DNA of 64,000 bases, taken from contig CP102593.1 in the NCBI GenBank assembly GCA_025666215.1, positions 3,361,001-3,425,000 of the forward strand, given 5' to 3'. How positions within the stretch are numbered: the stretch's first letter is position 1; every line of letters starts with the position of its first letter. The stretch is from Xanthomonas campestris pv. phormiicola (GTDB taxonomy: Bacteria > Pseudomonadota > Gammaproteobacteria > Xanthomonadales > Xanthomonadaceae). The notes under the pieces are model-generated. The model was not told the DNA's origin. It did no database searches and saw only the letters and a program-made list of their open reading frames with translations. A program made the translations under genes and the position numbers. This document shows, piece by piece, positions 18,223-26,751 of the stretch.

Positions 18223-19563
18223 TTACACCTTGTCGAGGGTTGTGAGTGGAGGTTCGGGAAGAAGTGGATCGGGAAGCGATTGGGCGAGCGCGTCCAGGCG
18301 CACCGGGAACAGCGGCGGCCGGCGGCCGTCGTCGGAAAAATCGTCGTGCCGCGGCGCCAGCCCCAGCTCGGTCAGCGCGCTGCCGCAGATGCGGCCCTGG
18401 CAGGCGCCCATGCCGCAGCGCGAGACCAGCTTGGCATCGCGCAGGTCGGCATGGCCGCACAGCGCCGACAGCGGCACGTCCTCGCAGCGGCACACCAGCG
18501 TGTCCGGTGCGGCCAGCGCGTGGATGCGCGGGTCCAGCGCGAACTGCCGCTGCAGCAGCGCGGCGAACGCGCGCGCGCGCCGCCGCGGCGCTTGCAGCGC
18601 CTGCGCCGCGGCGCCCTGCCCGGCCGCCAGGTGTCCGGCGATGGCGCCTTCGATGCGCGCGCAATCGCGCCCGCCGATGCCCAGCGCCTCGCCGGCCGCA
18701 TACACGCCTGCGACGCTGGTACGCAACTGCGCATCCACCGCCACGCACGGATGCGCGCCGCTGCGCGCCAGGCGGCAGCCGAGCAGTTGCGCCAGCTCCA
18801 CGTTCGGCACCAATCCGTAGCCGACCGCCAGCTGATCGCAGTCGATGCGGCGGCGCCCGCGCGGGCCGTCGATCTCGACGGACTGCAGCTGGCCATCGCC
18901 CTGCGCCGACAGCACCACGCTGCCGGCGTGGTAGCCGACGCCGGCCAGTTGCGCGCGCAGGGCCAGCGCCTGCAGCGCCTTGTCCGGCCAGCGCCACGGC
19001 AACTGCGCGGCGAAACCGGCCAGCGCGCGCAGCGGCGCCTGTTCGACGATGCCCAGCACCTGCGCACCGTGGCGGCGCAGCGTCGCCGCGCTGGCCAGCA
19101 ACAGCGGCCCGCTGCCGGCGACCAGCACGCGCTTGCCGGCCAGCGGCCAGCCCTGCTTGGCCAGCGCCTGCGCGCCGCCGGCGCCGGTGACGCCAGGCAA
19201 GGTCCAGCCGGGGAACGGCAGCAGCAGCTCGCGCGCGCCAGTGGCCAGCACCAGCGCGTCGTAGCCGATCCAACGGGTGCCCTGCGGGCCGTCGGCCAGC
19301 AGTTGCCGATCCTGCGCCATCAGCAATTGGGTCTGCGCCAGAAATGCGATCTTGCTCGCCGCCAGCTGCGCCAGCGTGCGCGCGGCCAGCCGCGGCGGCG
19401 CATGGGTCACGTCGTGGCGCCAGATCTGGCCGCCGGCGCGCGCCTGCAGGTCGACCAGCGCCACGCGCCGGCCGTGCCCGGCGGCGGCCAGCGCCGCCGC
19501 CAGTCCGGCCGGACCGGCACCGGCCACGACCACGTCGTACTGCAGCGCGCGCGGCTCAGCCAT
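18223..19563 (-). CDS. D-hydroxyproline dehydrogenase subunit, FAD/NAD oxidoreductase with BFD-like iron-sulfur domain
   Basis: 446 aa, starting at the ATG at 19563, which overlaps the upstream small ferredoxin-like gene by eight bases. An N-terminal Rossmann fingerprint VVVAGAGPAGLAAALAAAG binds FAD; a second dinucleotide-binding region includes LVAGSGPLLLASAA. The C-terminal about 60 residues hold CRCED followed by CGMGACQGRIC, the cysteine pattern of BFD-like [2Fe-2S] domains. It matches the large NAD/FAD subunit of the heteromeric D-hydroxyproline dehydrogenases (LhpBEF type), which oxidise cis-4-hydroxy-D-proline. The longer ORF start upstream runs through the neighbour and is rejected. 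Confidence 0.9.
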   Translation of the reverse strand: MAEPRALQYDVVVAGAGPAGLAAALAAAGHGRRVALVDLQARAGGQIWRHDVTHAPPRLAARTLAQLAASKIAFLAQTQLLMAQDRQLLADGPQGTRWIGYDALVLATGARELLLPFPGWTLPGVTGAGGAQALAKQGWPLAGKRVLVAGSGPLLLASAATLRRHGAQVLGIVEQAPLRALAGFAAQLPWRWPDKALQALALRAQLAGVGYHAGSVVLSAQGDGQLQSVEIDGPRGRRRIDCDQLAVGYGLVPNVELAQLLGCRLARSGAHPCVAVDAQLRTSVAGVYAAGEALGIGGRDCARIEGAIAGHLAAGQGAAAQALQAPRRRARAFAALLQRQFALDPRIHALAAPDTLVCRCEDVPLSALCGHADLRDAKLVSRCGMGACQGRICGSALTELGLAPRHDDFSDDGRRPPLFPVRLDALAQSLPDPLLPEPPLTTLDKV

Positions 19564-19792
19564 CGGTCCACACCTGCATGCCGTCGCGCACCGGAGTGAT
19601 GCAGGCGCGCAGCTGGCCGACGCCATCGATATGCACCCGGCATTCGCTGCACACGCCCATGCCGCACAGCGGCGCGCGCGGCTGGCCGTTGCGCGAACGG
19701 CGGAAATGCACCGCGACCTGCGCCACCGCTGCGGCCACGCTGCTGCCGTCCAGTACCTCGACGGCCTGACCGTTGATCTGCAGGCGCAGCAT
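19556..19792 (-). CDS. D-hydroxyproline dehydrogenase small [2Fe-2S] subunit
   Basis: A 78-aa ferredoxin-like protein starting at the ATG at 19792. Cysteines sit in CGMGVCSECRVHI and RACITPV, the plant-type [2Fe-2S] pattern C-x4-C-x2-C...C seen in the small subunit of heteromeric D-amino-acid or hydroxyproline dehydrogenases. It lies between the two flavoprotein subunit genes, eight bases from the upstream stop and overlapping the downstream start. It probably relays electrons between them. It is hidden inside a much longer read-through ORF and is easily missed. Confidence 0.9.
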   Translation of the reverse strand: MLRLQINGQAVEVLDGSSVAAAVAQVAVHFRRSRNGQPRAPLCGMGVCSECRVHIDGVGQLRACITPVRDGMQVWTDG

Positions 19793-19800
19793 CGGCGCGC

Positions 19801-20901
19801 TCACGACAGCGCCCGCGCCGGCGCGAACGGCGCCGGGTCCAGCACGGGAGTGCGCTGCAAAACCAGATCCAGCAACAGCCGCGCGCTGCCCAGCGCGGTG
19901 GTCACGCCCAGCCCTTCGTGGCCGGCCGCGACCCACACGTCGGCACGCTCGGGCACCGCGCCCAGGTAGGGACGGCCGTCGGGCGTGGCCGGACGCAGCC
20001 CGGTCCAGACCCGGATCGCCTGCAGCTGGCGCAGCCCGGGCAGGAACGCGAACGCGCGCTCGAGCATGCGTTGCAGCATCGGCATCGACACGCTGCGGTC
20101 GCTGGCATCGAATTCGCGCGAGGAACCGATCAGGATCTGCCCGGTCGGCCGCGGCTGCACGTTGAATGCCACGCTGCTGCCGTCGCTGCCGTGCGCGCTG
20201 TCGGCATAGCCCAGCTCCAGCAATTGGTGGCCGACGAAGCCCGGATAGCGGTCGGTGATGACCAGCTGGCCCTTGCGCGCGCGCATCGGCAGTTCCGGCA
20301 GCAACTCCGACAATGCACAGCCGGTGGCGACCAGCACCGGCCCGCTGAGGGTACTGCCGTCGTCCAGGCGCAGTCCGCCGGCGGCCAGCGCCAGCGCGCG
20401 GCGCCCGGCGAACAGCTGCGCACCGGCGGCGAGCGCACGCTCGACCAGATGCCGCGCCATCCGCGGCGGATACACCACCGCTTCGGCGGCCACGCGCATG
20501 CCGCCGGCCAGCCCCGGCACCAGCGCCGGCTCCAGCCGGTACAGCGCCTCGGCGTCGATCGCCTCGGCGCGTACCCCGGCCGCGGCCAGGCGTTGGATCT
20601 TGGCCGGAATCGCCTCCAGCTCGCGCGCCTGCCGCGCCACCCACAGCGTGCCGCAGCGGCTGAACTCGGCCGCCGGCAACTGCGCGAATGCTTCCCACAG
20701 GCGCAGCGAATAGGACGACAGCGCCAGTTCCGCCGGATCCTCGTCCATCGCCACCAGATGGCCCATCGCCGCGGCGGTGGAACCGCCGCCGATCGTGCCC
20801 GACTCGACGATCGCCACCCGCAGCCCGGCGGCGGCGGCCGCATCGGCGCAGGCCGCGCCGACGATGCCGGCGCCGACGACGATCAGGTCGAAGCCGCTCA
20901 T
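19801..20901 (-). CDS. D-hydroxyproline dehydrogenase FAD subunit (DAO/DadA-like)
   Basis: A 366-aa flavoprotein of the DAO family. The N-terminus [20 protein letters not shown] is the FAD-binding GxGxxG motif. The C-terminal region has [19 protein letters not shown] and [13 protein letters not shown], conserved in glycine/D-amino-acid oxidases. The ATG at 20901 overlaps the epimerase stop in an ATGA. In this operon it should carry out the actual oxidation of cis-4-hydroxy-D-proline, with the [2Fe-2S] and BFD-type subunits as partners. The subunit grouping is inferred from gene order and known heteromeric enzymes. Confidence 0.91.
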   Translation of the reverse strand: MSGFDLIVVGAGIVGAACADAAAAAGLRVAIVESGTIGGGSTAAAMGHLVAMDEDPAELALSSYSLRLWEAFAQLPAAEFSRCGTLWVARQARELEAIPAKIQRLAAAGVRAEAIDAEALYRLEPALVPGLAGGMRVAAEAVVYPPRMARHLVERALAAGAQLFAGRRALALAAGGLRLDDGSTLSGPVLVATGCALSELLPELPMRARKGQLVITDRYPGFVGHQLLELGYADSAHGSDGSSVAFNVQPRPTGQILIGSSREFDASDRSVSMPMLQRMLERAFAFLPGLRQLQAIRVWTGLRPATPDGRPYLGAVPERADVWVAAGHEGLGVTTALGSARLLLDLVLQRTPVLDPAPFAPARALS

Positions 20902-21839
20902 CCGGCGCCAATGCCCCAGGCGAACGGATCCTGCGCATCGATCAGCAACTGCGCGCGGGCGGTGATGTGCGCCTGCCCGGTGATCCGCGGCAGCACGCCG
21001 CGGGTGCCCGGCATGTAGCTGCCTTCGAACAGGCTGCCGAGGATGCCCTCCTGCCGCCACACCTGGCCGGCGGCCAGCTTGCCGTCGGCGGCCAGGCACG
21101 CCAGCTTGGCGCTGGTGCCGGTGCCGCACGGCGAACGGTCGTAGGCCAGGCCCGGGCACAGCACGAAGTTGCGCGCGTCGGCGCCGGTGTCCGGCGCCGG
21201 GCCGTTGATCTCGATATGGTCGATCTCGCCGTCGTCGGCGCCGCGGATGCCGGCCGCCTCCAGCGCCAGCCGCAGCGCCTCGGTGTACGCGGTCAGCGCG
21301 CGCTGGTTGCGCAGCTCCAGCGCACACGGCGTCTGCTCGGTGATGAAGAACCAGTTGCCGCCCCAGGCCACGTCGCCGCGCACGCGGCCGTAGCCGGGCA
21401 CCTGCACCTCGATGCCGGCGGCATGGCGGTAGCTTTCCACGTTGTCCACCGAGACCCGGCCGTCGCCGTGCAGCTCCACCCCGACCGTGCCCACCGGGGT
21501 CTCGATGCGGTGCGTGCCCGGCGCCAGCCGGCCCAGCTCGGCCAGCGTGCGCACCAGGCCGATGGTGCCGTGGCCGCACATGCCCAGGTAGCCGACGTTG
21601 TTGAAGAAGATCACCGCCGCGCAGGCGTCGGCCGCGATCGGCGGCAGCAGCAGCGCGCCGACCATGGTGTCCGAACCGCGCGGTTCGCAGGCGATGGCGC
21701 TGCGCCAGCGATCGAAGCGATCGCGGAACAGATCGCGCCGTTGCGCCAGCGGGCCGGTGCCCAGGTCGGGGAAGCCGGCGACGACGACACGGGTCGGTTC
21801 GCCGCCGGTATGCGAGTCGATCACATCGAGTGTATGCAT
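20898..21839 (-). CDS. 4-hydroxyproline 2-epimerase (proline racemase family)
   Basis: 313 aa, first gene of the hydroxyproline operon. It converts trans-4-hydroxy-L-proline to cis-4-hydroxy-D-proline. Both catalytic cysteines are present: Cys88 in GMCGHGT and Cys238 in [11 protein letters not shown], which marks an epimerase or racemase rather than a dehydratase (where the first Cys is Thr). The N-terminal [12 protein letters not shown] is characteristic. Together with the downstream dehydrogenase, deaminase and semialdehyde dehydrogenase it completes the pathway, so hydroxyproline rather than proline is the likely substrate. The start at 21839 has only a weak RBS. Confidence 0.94.
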   Translation of the reverse strand: MHTLDVIDSHTGGEPTRVVVAGFPDLGTGPLAQRRDLFRDRFDRWRSAIACEPRGSDTMVGALLLPPIAADACAAVIFFNNVGYLGMCGHGTIGLVRTLAELGRLAPGTHRIETPVGTVGVELHGDGRVSVDNVESYRHAAGIEVQVPGYGRVRGDVAWGGNWFFITEQTPCALELRNQRALTAYTEALRLALEAAGIRGADDGEIDHIEINGPAPDTGADARNFVLCPGLAYDRSPCGTGTSAKLACLAADGKLAAGQVWRQEGILGSLFEGSYMPGTRGVLPRITGQAHITARAQLLIDAQDPFAWGIGAG

Positions 21840-21894
21840 AGGCCCATGCTCACATTCCGGGCCGCCGGCGGCTAGCAGCGTTTGCCTGTCATAA

Positions 21895-21910
21895 ATGCGG
21901 AAGTTCGCAT
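21895..21910. promoter_or_regulatory. Candidate operator in the divergent hydroxyproline control region
   Basis: Inverted repeat ATGCG-N6-CGCAT in the 177-base gap between the epimerase gene (leftward) and the AraC-type regulator (rightward). Its position between divergent starts fits a binding site for the PAS-AraC regulator. It was found by eye, with no supporting alignment. Confidence 0.4.
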
Positions 21911-22016
21911 AACCCGAGCCTCCCGCCAGGTCCGACTTAGGCTAGGATCGGTCATCGGGAGTGGGCATGCCATGGCGTGCCCACCGCCGCCGCCTACAAC
22001 CGCCCGGTGAGTGCAG

Positions 22017-22724
22017 ATGGATACTTTGATTTCCGCGCTGGAAATGCAGACGCTGTTCGATGCGCTGCCGGACGTGGTGTTCTTCGTCAAGGACCGCGAC
22101 GGCCGCTACACCCACGTCAACCTGACCCTGGTGCGGCGCCTGGGCAAGAAATACCGCGCCGACCTGATCGGCAAATCGGCGCTGGAAGTGTTCCCGCTGC
22201 CGCTGGGCGGCAGCTATCTGATGCAGGACCGGCGCGTGCTGTGCGGGGAGATGATCGAGAACCAGCTCGAGGTGCACCTGTTCCCGAACCGCACCCCGGG
22301 CTGGTGCCTGACCTTCAAACGCCCGCTGTGCGAGCAGGACGAGGTGATCGGCGTGGTCGGCATCTCCCGCGACCTGGGCCAGCCCGACAGCCGCCATTCG
22401 GCCTACGAGCGCATCAGCCGCGCGATGGAGCACATGCAGACCCACTACGGCGACAACCTGCGCGTGCAGACCCTGGCCGACCTGGCGGAACTGTCGGTGG
22501 CGCAGCTGGAGCGGCACTTCCGCCGCGTGTTCCAGCTGACCCCGCAGCAGTTGCTGACCAAGATGCGGATCGAAGCGGCGATGCGCCTGCTGCACGGCGA
22601 GGAGAGCATCGCCAGCATCGGCCAGCTGTGCGGCTTCGCCGACCAGAGCGCGTTCGCGCGCCAGTTCAAGGCCACCGTCGGCATGACGCCGCGCGATTAC
22701 CGGTCGATGAAGGGGAAGCTCTGA
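22017..22724 (+). CDS. PAS-AraC family transcriptional regulator of the hydroxyproline operon
   Basis: 235 aa from the ATG at 22017 (preceded by GGTGAGTG; a GTG six bases earlier is possible). Residues about 10-125 form a PAS-type sensor domain (LPDVVFFVKDRDGRYTHVN). Residues about 140-235 hold two helix-turn-helix motifs of the AraC type (LADLAELSVAQLERHFRRVF and IGQLCGFADQSAFARQFK, with GMTPRDYR). It is divergent from the hydroxyproline operon and very probably its activator; AraC-type regulators control this pathway in pseudomonads. The PAS domain may sense the inducer, which is inference. Confidence 0.88.
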   Translation: MDTLISALEMQTLFDALPDVVFFVKDRDGRYTHVNLTLVRRLGKKYRADLIGKSALEVFPLPLGGSYLMQDRRVLCGEMIENQLEVHLFPNRTPGWCLTFKRPLCEQDEVIGVVGISRDLGQPDSRHSAYERISRAMEHMQTHYGDNLRVQTLADLAELSVAQLERHFRRVFQLTPQQLLTKMRIEAAMRLLHGEESIASIGQLCGFADQSAFARQFKATVGMTPRDYRSMKGKL

Positions 22725-22726
22725 GG

Positions 22727-22836
22727 GGCCGGGATTGGGGATTGGGGATTGGGGATTCGTAAGGGCGCTGCGCCTGCAGGGTGCAGGAATGTCGCTTTTA
22801 CGAATCCCGAATCCCCAATCCCCAATCCCGGCCCCA
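22727..22836. repeat. Heptamer palindromic repeat, family B (GGGGATT type)
   Basis: Left arm of GGGATTG units at about 22729-22759 and a right arm of CCCCAAT units at 22800-22834, separated by about 40 bases. It lies directly after the regulator stop and before ftsY, where it would form a long hairpin and may help terminate transcription. Confidence 0.85.
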
Positions 22837-22882
22837 ACAGCCACAGTGGTAGCATTCCCGGTTTAAGGTCACCGCGTTATCC

Positions 22883-24247
22883 ATGGTCAGCCTATTCCGT
22901 CGCAACAAGCCCCAGGACCACGCTGGCGATAGCCGCAGCACCCAGCGCTACAGCATCGAGGAACTGGCCGCCGCCTTCCCCAAGCCGGCCGGCGCAGCGC
23001 CGGCCGCCGAGCCCGCCGCCGTTGCAGCGCCTGTCGCTGAACAGGCACCGCCGCACGCGGCGCCAGCCGCAGCGCCAGTGGCGCGCGACAGCGGCCGTCC
23101 GAGCGCCGACGCCGCACCGCTGCCGCCTGCCCCGATCGCCGTGCCGCCCCCCGGCGCAACGCCGCTGCCGCCACAGGCGCCGACCGCGCCAGCGGAAGCG
23201 CGCGTTCCCGCCCCGGCCGTTCCCGCCGTGGCGACGCCCAGCGCGCCGATGCCCACGCCGGCGCCGGCGAGCGCGCTCGCCGCAGGCGACGACCTGCAGC
23301 GCAGCGACGCCGCGCCGGCCGCGCCTGCCGGCAAGCCCGGCTGGCGCGAGCGCCTGCGCAACAGCGCCATCGCGCGCAGCTTCGGCGGCCTGTTCTCGCG
23401 CAATCCCAAGCTCGACGACGACCTGCTCGACGAGATCGAGACCGCGCTGATCACCGCCGACGTCGGCGTGCCGGCCACCACCGCGCTGATCGAGAACCTG
23501 CGCAAGCGCATGAAGGCGCGCGAATTCGTCGATGCGCAGGCGCTGCTGCGCGCGCTGCGCGCCGACCTGATCGCGATCCTGCTGCCGGTCGCCAAACCGC
23601 TGCAGATCGACCGCACTGCCAAGCCGTTCGTGGTGCTCACGGTCGGCGTCAACGGCGTCGGCAAGACCACCACCATCGGCAAGCTGGCCAAGCGCTTCAA
23701 GGACGACGGCCACAGCCTGATGCTGGCCGCCGGCGACACCTTCCGCGCCGCCGCGGTGGCGCAGCTGCAGGCCTGGGGCGATCGCAACGGCGTCACCGTG
23801 ATCGCGCAGGGCCAGAACGCCGACGCCGCCTCGGTCGCGTTCGACGCGCTGCAGGCAGGCAAGGCGCGCGGCACCGAGGTGCTGATCGCCGACACCGCCG
23901 GGCGCCTGCACACCCAGACCGGGCTGATGAACGAGCTGGGCAAGATCCGCCGCGTGCTCGGCAAGCTCGACCCGGCCGCGCCGCACGAAGTGCTGATGGT
24001 CATCGACGGCACCACCGGCCAGAACGCGCTGTCGCAGCTGCGCCAGTTCCACGCCGCGGTCGGCGTCACCGGGCTGGTGGTGACCAAACTCGACGGCACC
24101 GCCAAGGGCGGCGTGGTGTTCGCGCTGGCGCGCGAGTTCGGCATCCCGATCCGCTTCGCCGGCATCGGCGAGCGCCCGGAAGACCTGCGCGTGTTCGACG
24201 CCGAAGCCTTCGTCGACGCGTTGCTGCCGGAAGCGCTGGGCGCCTGA
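22883..24247 (+). CDS. ftsY: Signal recognition particle receptor FtsY
   Basis: A 454-aa SRP-receptor GTPase that docks ribosome-SRP complexes at the inner membrane. Residues about 25-150 form an Ala/Pro-rich low-complexity acidic/linker region, typical of proteobacterial FtsY but unusually Ala/Pro-heavy. The N domain (about 155-250) is followed by the G domain with GVNGVGKT at 255-262, DTAGRL near 337 and TKLD at 401-404. The ATG at 22883 is the first in frame. It stands alone between repeat elements. Confidence 0.97.
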   Translation: MVSLFRRNKPQDHAGDSRSTQRYSIEELAAAFPKPAGAAPAAEPAAVAAPVAEQAPPHAAPAAAPVARDSGRPSADAAPLPPAPIAVPPPGATPLPPQAPTAPAEARVPAPAVPAVATPSAPMPTPAPASALAAGDDLQRSDAAPAAPAGKPGWRERLRNSAIARSFGGLFSRNPKLDDDLLDEIETALITADVGVPATTALIENLRKRMKAREFVDAQALLRALRADLIAILLPVAKPLQIDRTAKPFVVLTVGVNGVGKTTTIGKLAKRFKDDGHSLMLAAGDTFRAAAVAQLQAWGDRNGVTVIAQGQNADAASVAFDALQAGKARGTEVLIADTAGRLHTQTGLMNELGKIRRVLGKLDPAAPHEVLMVIDGTTGQNALSQLRQFHAAVGVTGLVVTKLDGTAKGGVVFALAREFGIPIRFAGIGERPEDLRVFDAEAFVDALLPEALGA

Positions 24248-24249
24248 CC

Positions 24250-24388
24250 TAAAGCCCCTCTCCCAGCGGGAGAGGGGTTGGGGTGAGGGTACGGCGCGAA
24301 AGCGTCTCGCTGCCCCAACTACACTGGGCTTCGCCCGCACCCTCATCCGCCCCTTCAGGGCACCTTCTCCCGGTGGGAGAAGGAACGA
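24250..24388. repeat. Intergenic palindromic repeat, family A
   Basis: CCCCTCTCCCAGCGGGAGAGGGG with GGGGTGAGGGT, then ACCCTCATCCGCCCC and CCTTCTCCCGGTGGGAGAAGG. It fills the ftsY-mutY gap, and its right arm ends about 12 bases before the mutY start, so the sequence serving as mutY leader belongs to the repeat. Confidence 0.85.
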
Positions 24389-24400
24389 CTCGATGCCAGC

Positions 24401-25462
24401 ATGCGCCAGCCCCCAGACACCTTCGCCCCCCGCCTGCTCGCCTGGTTCGACCGCAACGGCCGCCACGACCTGCCCTGGCAGCATCCGCGCAGCCCCTACC
24501 GCGTGTGGCTGTCGGAAATCATGCTGCAGCAGACCCAGGTCGCGGTGGTGATCCCGTACTTCCTGCGCTTCCTGCAGCACTTCCCGACCCTGCCCGACCT
24601 GGCCGCGGCCGGCACCGACGCGGTGATGGCGCAATGGGCCGGGCTGGGCTACTACGCCCGCGCGCGCAACCTGCACGCCGCGGCCAAGCGCTGCGTGGAG
24701 CTGCACGGCGGCGAACTGCCGCGCGATTTCGACGCGCTGCACGCGCTGCCCGGCATCGGCCGCAGCACCGCCGGCGCGATCCTGAGCCAGGCCTGGAACG
24801 ACCGCTTCCCGATCCTGGACGGCAACGTCAAGCGCGTGCTGACCCGCTACCACGGCATCGCCGGCTATCCGGGCCTGCCGGCGGTGGAGAAACCGCTGTG
24901 GGCGATCGCGCAGGCGCACGTGGCCGCGGTCGCCGACGGGCGCATGGCCGACTACACCCAGGCGCAGATGGATTTCGGCGCCACCCTGTGCACCCGCGCC
25001 AATCCGGCCTGCGTGCTGTGCCCGCTGCAGGACGACTGCGTGGCGCGCCGCGATGGCCTGGTCGAAGCGCTGCCCACGCCCAAGCCGGGCAAGACCCTGC
25101 CCGAGCGCGAGGCGCTGGCGTTGCTGCTGGAGAACGCCGCCGGCGAACTGCTGCTGCAGCGGCGCCCGCCGAGCGGCATCTGGGCCTCGCTGTGGACGCT
25201 GCCGCAGGCCGAGAGCGAGAACGAACTGCGCGCCTGGTTCGAACGCGAGACCCGCGGCCGCGACTTCGACGATGCCGAGCCGATGCCGCCGATCGTGCAC
25301 ACCTTCAGCCACTATCGGCTGCACCTGCAGCCGCTGCGCCTGCGCAAGGTCGCCTTGCGCGACGCGGTACGCGACAATGACGCCCTGCGCTGGGTCGCGC
25401 CTGCCGGCCTGTCCGCGCTCGGCCTGCCCGCCCCGATCCGCAAACTGCTCGACGGCCTCTGA
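24401..25462 (+). CDS. mutY: Adenine DNA glycosylase MutY
   Basis: A 353-aa base-excision enzyme that removes A mispaired with 8-oxoG or G. Catalytic Glu39 sits in SEIMLQQTQV and Asp140 in PILDGNVKRV. The helix-hairpin-helix is LHALPGIGRSTAGAI. The [4Fe-4S] cluster cysteines follow the C-x6-C-x2-C-x5-C pattern in CTRANPACVLCPLQDDC. The C-terminal NUDIX-like 8-oxoG recognition domain begins near residue 230. All key residues are present. yggX follows 30 bases downstream, the same pairing as in Escherichia coli. Confidence 0.97.
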   Translation: MRQPPDTFAPRLLAWFDRNGRHDLPWQHPRSPYRVWLSEIMLQQTQVAVVIPYFLRFLQHFPTLPDLAAAGTDAVMAQWAGLGYYARARNLHAAAKRCVELHGGELPRDFDALHALPGIGRSTAGAILSQAWNDRFPILDGNVKRVLTRYHGIAGYPGLPAVEKPLWAIAQAHVAAVADGRMADYTQAQMDFGATLCTRANPACVLCPLQDDCVARRDGLVEALPTPKPGKTLPEREALALLLENAAGELLLQRRPPSGIWASLWTLPQAESENELRAWFERETRGRDFDDAEPMPPIVHTFSHYRLHLQPLRLRKVALRDAVRDNDALRWVAPAGLSALGLPAPIRKLLDGL

Positions 25463-25492
25463 TCGTCGCCCGCCGCGCCACCAGGAACCGCC

Positions 25493-25771
25493 ATGTCCCG
25501 CACCATCTTCTGCCAGTACCAGCAACGCGACGCCGAAGGGCTCGACTACGTGCCGTATCCCGGCGACATCGGCCAGCGCGTGTTCGCGCAGATCGGCAAG
25601 GCCGGCTGGCAGGCATGGCTGGCGCACCAGACCATGCTGATCAACGAGAACCGGCTGTCGCCGCGCGACCCCAAGCACCGCGCGTTCCTGGAGACGGAAC
25701 TGGAGAAATTCCTGTTCCAGGGCGGCGCGGTCAAGCCCGAGGGCTATGTGGAACCCGAACAGGAATCCTGA
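25493..25771 (+). CDS. yggX: Fe(2+)-trafficking / oxidative damage protection protein YggX
   Basis: A 92-aa cytoplasmic protein. It has [19 protein letters not shown] with the conserved Cys7, the [19 protein letters not shown] core and LINENRLSP, which together are diagnostic of the family. YggX protects iron-sulfur enzymes and limits oxidative DNA damage. It is probably cotranscribed with mutY, itself an iron-sulfur enzyme. The start is preceded by CCAGGAACC. Confidence 0.96.
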   Translation: MSRTIFCQYQQRDAEGLDYVPYPGDIGQRVFAQIGKAGWQAWLAHQTMLINENRLSPRDPKHRAFLETELEKFLFQGGAVKPEGYVEPEQES

Positions 25772-26182
25772 GCGCGACGGAAGCCCCGCGGCACCGACGA
25801 ATGGTTTCTGCGGCAAAGCTGCTTGCAGCGCTCGGTCGAGGCGCCATCCCCTTTGTGGGAGCGACTTCAGTCGCGACGAAGCTTTACAGGTACCACCCGT
25901 CGCGACTGAAGTCGCTCCCACAACGACTTGCGGCGAGCCATCCGTCGTCGTTTCAGGAGCGGCCTCGGCCCCGACATGATCCGCAGCCGACAAGCTCACC
26001 GATTCGCTTGTCACGACCATCACCGAGGTCACCCGACGCGGTCCCTGCCGACGCGCGACCAGCCGACCGGGCCTGCCACACAATCCGCTTCCTGCATCAT
26101 GGCACCGCACCTGGCGCCCCATACGCAACGCGGTCGCCGACTTCCTGCAGCAGCGCGAACCGCGACGCGCCGGTACCGCGCC
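25772..26182. other. Intergenic region between yggX and a lipoprotein gene
   Basis: About 410 bases between convergent genes, with no convincing ORF. It holds a full family C palindrome (25852-25923) and a degenerate half copy (about 25954-25977, GGAGCGGCCTCGGCCCCGAC). I see nothing else that can be supported. Confidence 0.5.
25852..25923. repeat. REP-like palindrome, family C (GTGGGAGCGACTTCAGTCGC type)
   Basis: Near-perfect inverted repeat: TTTGTGGGAGCGACTTCAGT at the left and ACTGAAGTCGCTCCCACAA at the right around a loop of about 20 bases. It sits between the convergent yggX and lipoprotein genes. Confidence 0.9.
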
Positions 26183-26638
26183 CTACCCGCCCGGCGCCTG
26201 CTGCGCCCGCTCCTGCACCTTGGCCTCGCGCAATTCCTTTTCCGACGTGCGCAACGCCTTGATGTCGAGCGGGCGGATGCTCTGGATGCGGCACGGCAGG
26301 CGAATCGCGCCCGGGCTGCCGCCGATCACCAGCACGTCGTCGAAGCGCGCCGAGACCCGGTCGCTGAAGTGGGTGATGGCGATCGTCGGCGCGTAATCCA
26401 GATCGGCGCAACGGCCGCTCAGCTCCAGCAGATAGGCCTGGTTCGGCCGCGTCCACACCGCCAGTGCGCTGTCGCCGAGCGCGGTCCAGCCGCTGAGCCG
26501 GTTGAAGTACTGGAAGTCGCGCACCGGCGCGGCGGCGTGCGCGCGGTACAGCGCCAGGCGCTCGTCGTCGCTGATCCGGTTGCTGGCGCAGCCGGCCAGC
26601 GCGGCCAGTCCGAGCAGTGGCAGCAAGAGGCGTTTCAT
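26183..26638 (-). CDS. Small lipoprotein, possibly DUF6491 family
   Basis: 151 aa from the ATG at 26638. MKRLLLPLLGLAALAGC is a lipoprotein signal with a canonical lipobox LAGC and Cys17 as the lipidated residue. The mature part has FQYFNRLSGWTALGDSALAVWT and RCADLD, with two further cysteines (SGRC and RLPC) that could form a disulfide. The C-terminus is charged. The resemblance to DUF6491 lipoproteins of Xanthomonadaceae is from memory. Function unknown. The longer ORF start upstream lacks a signal peptide. Confidence 0.8.
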   Translation of the reverse strand: MKRLLLPLLGLAALAGCASNRISDDERLALYRAHAAAPVRDFQYFNRLSGWTALGDSALAVWTRPNQAYLLELSGRCADLDYAPTIAITHFSDRVSARFDDVLVIGGSPGAIRLPCRIQSIRPLDIKALRTSEKELREAKVQERAQQAPGG

Positions 26639-26751
26639 GGCGAATGCTCCCGAGGGCGAGATGCAAATCATGCACCCGTGCCACCCACCTTCCCGTGGCC
26701 GCCAGCCGCACATTCAGCCATCATGCGGCTGCCGTCGCCCCCGCGGCTCGC

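Noticed and set aside
22892..26128. A 1078-codon minus-strand ORF across ftsY, mutY and yggX
   Set aside because: It crosses three well-supported plus-strand genes and two repeats, and its product has no recognisable domain.
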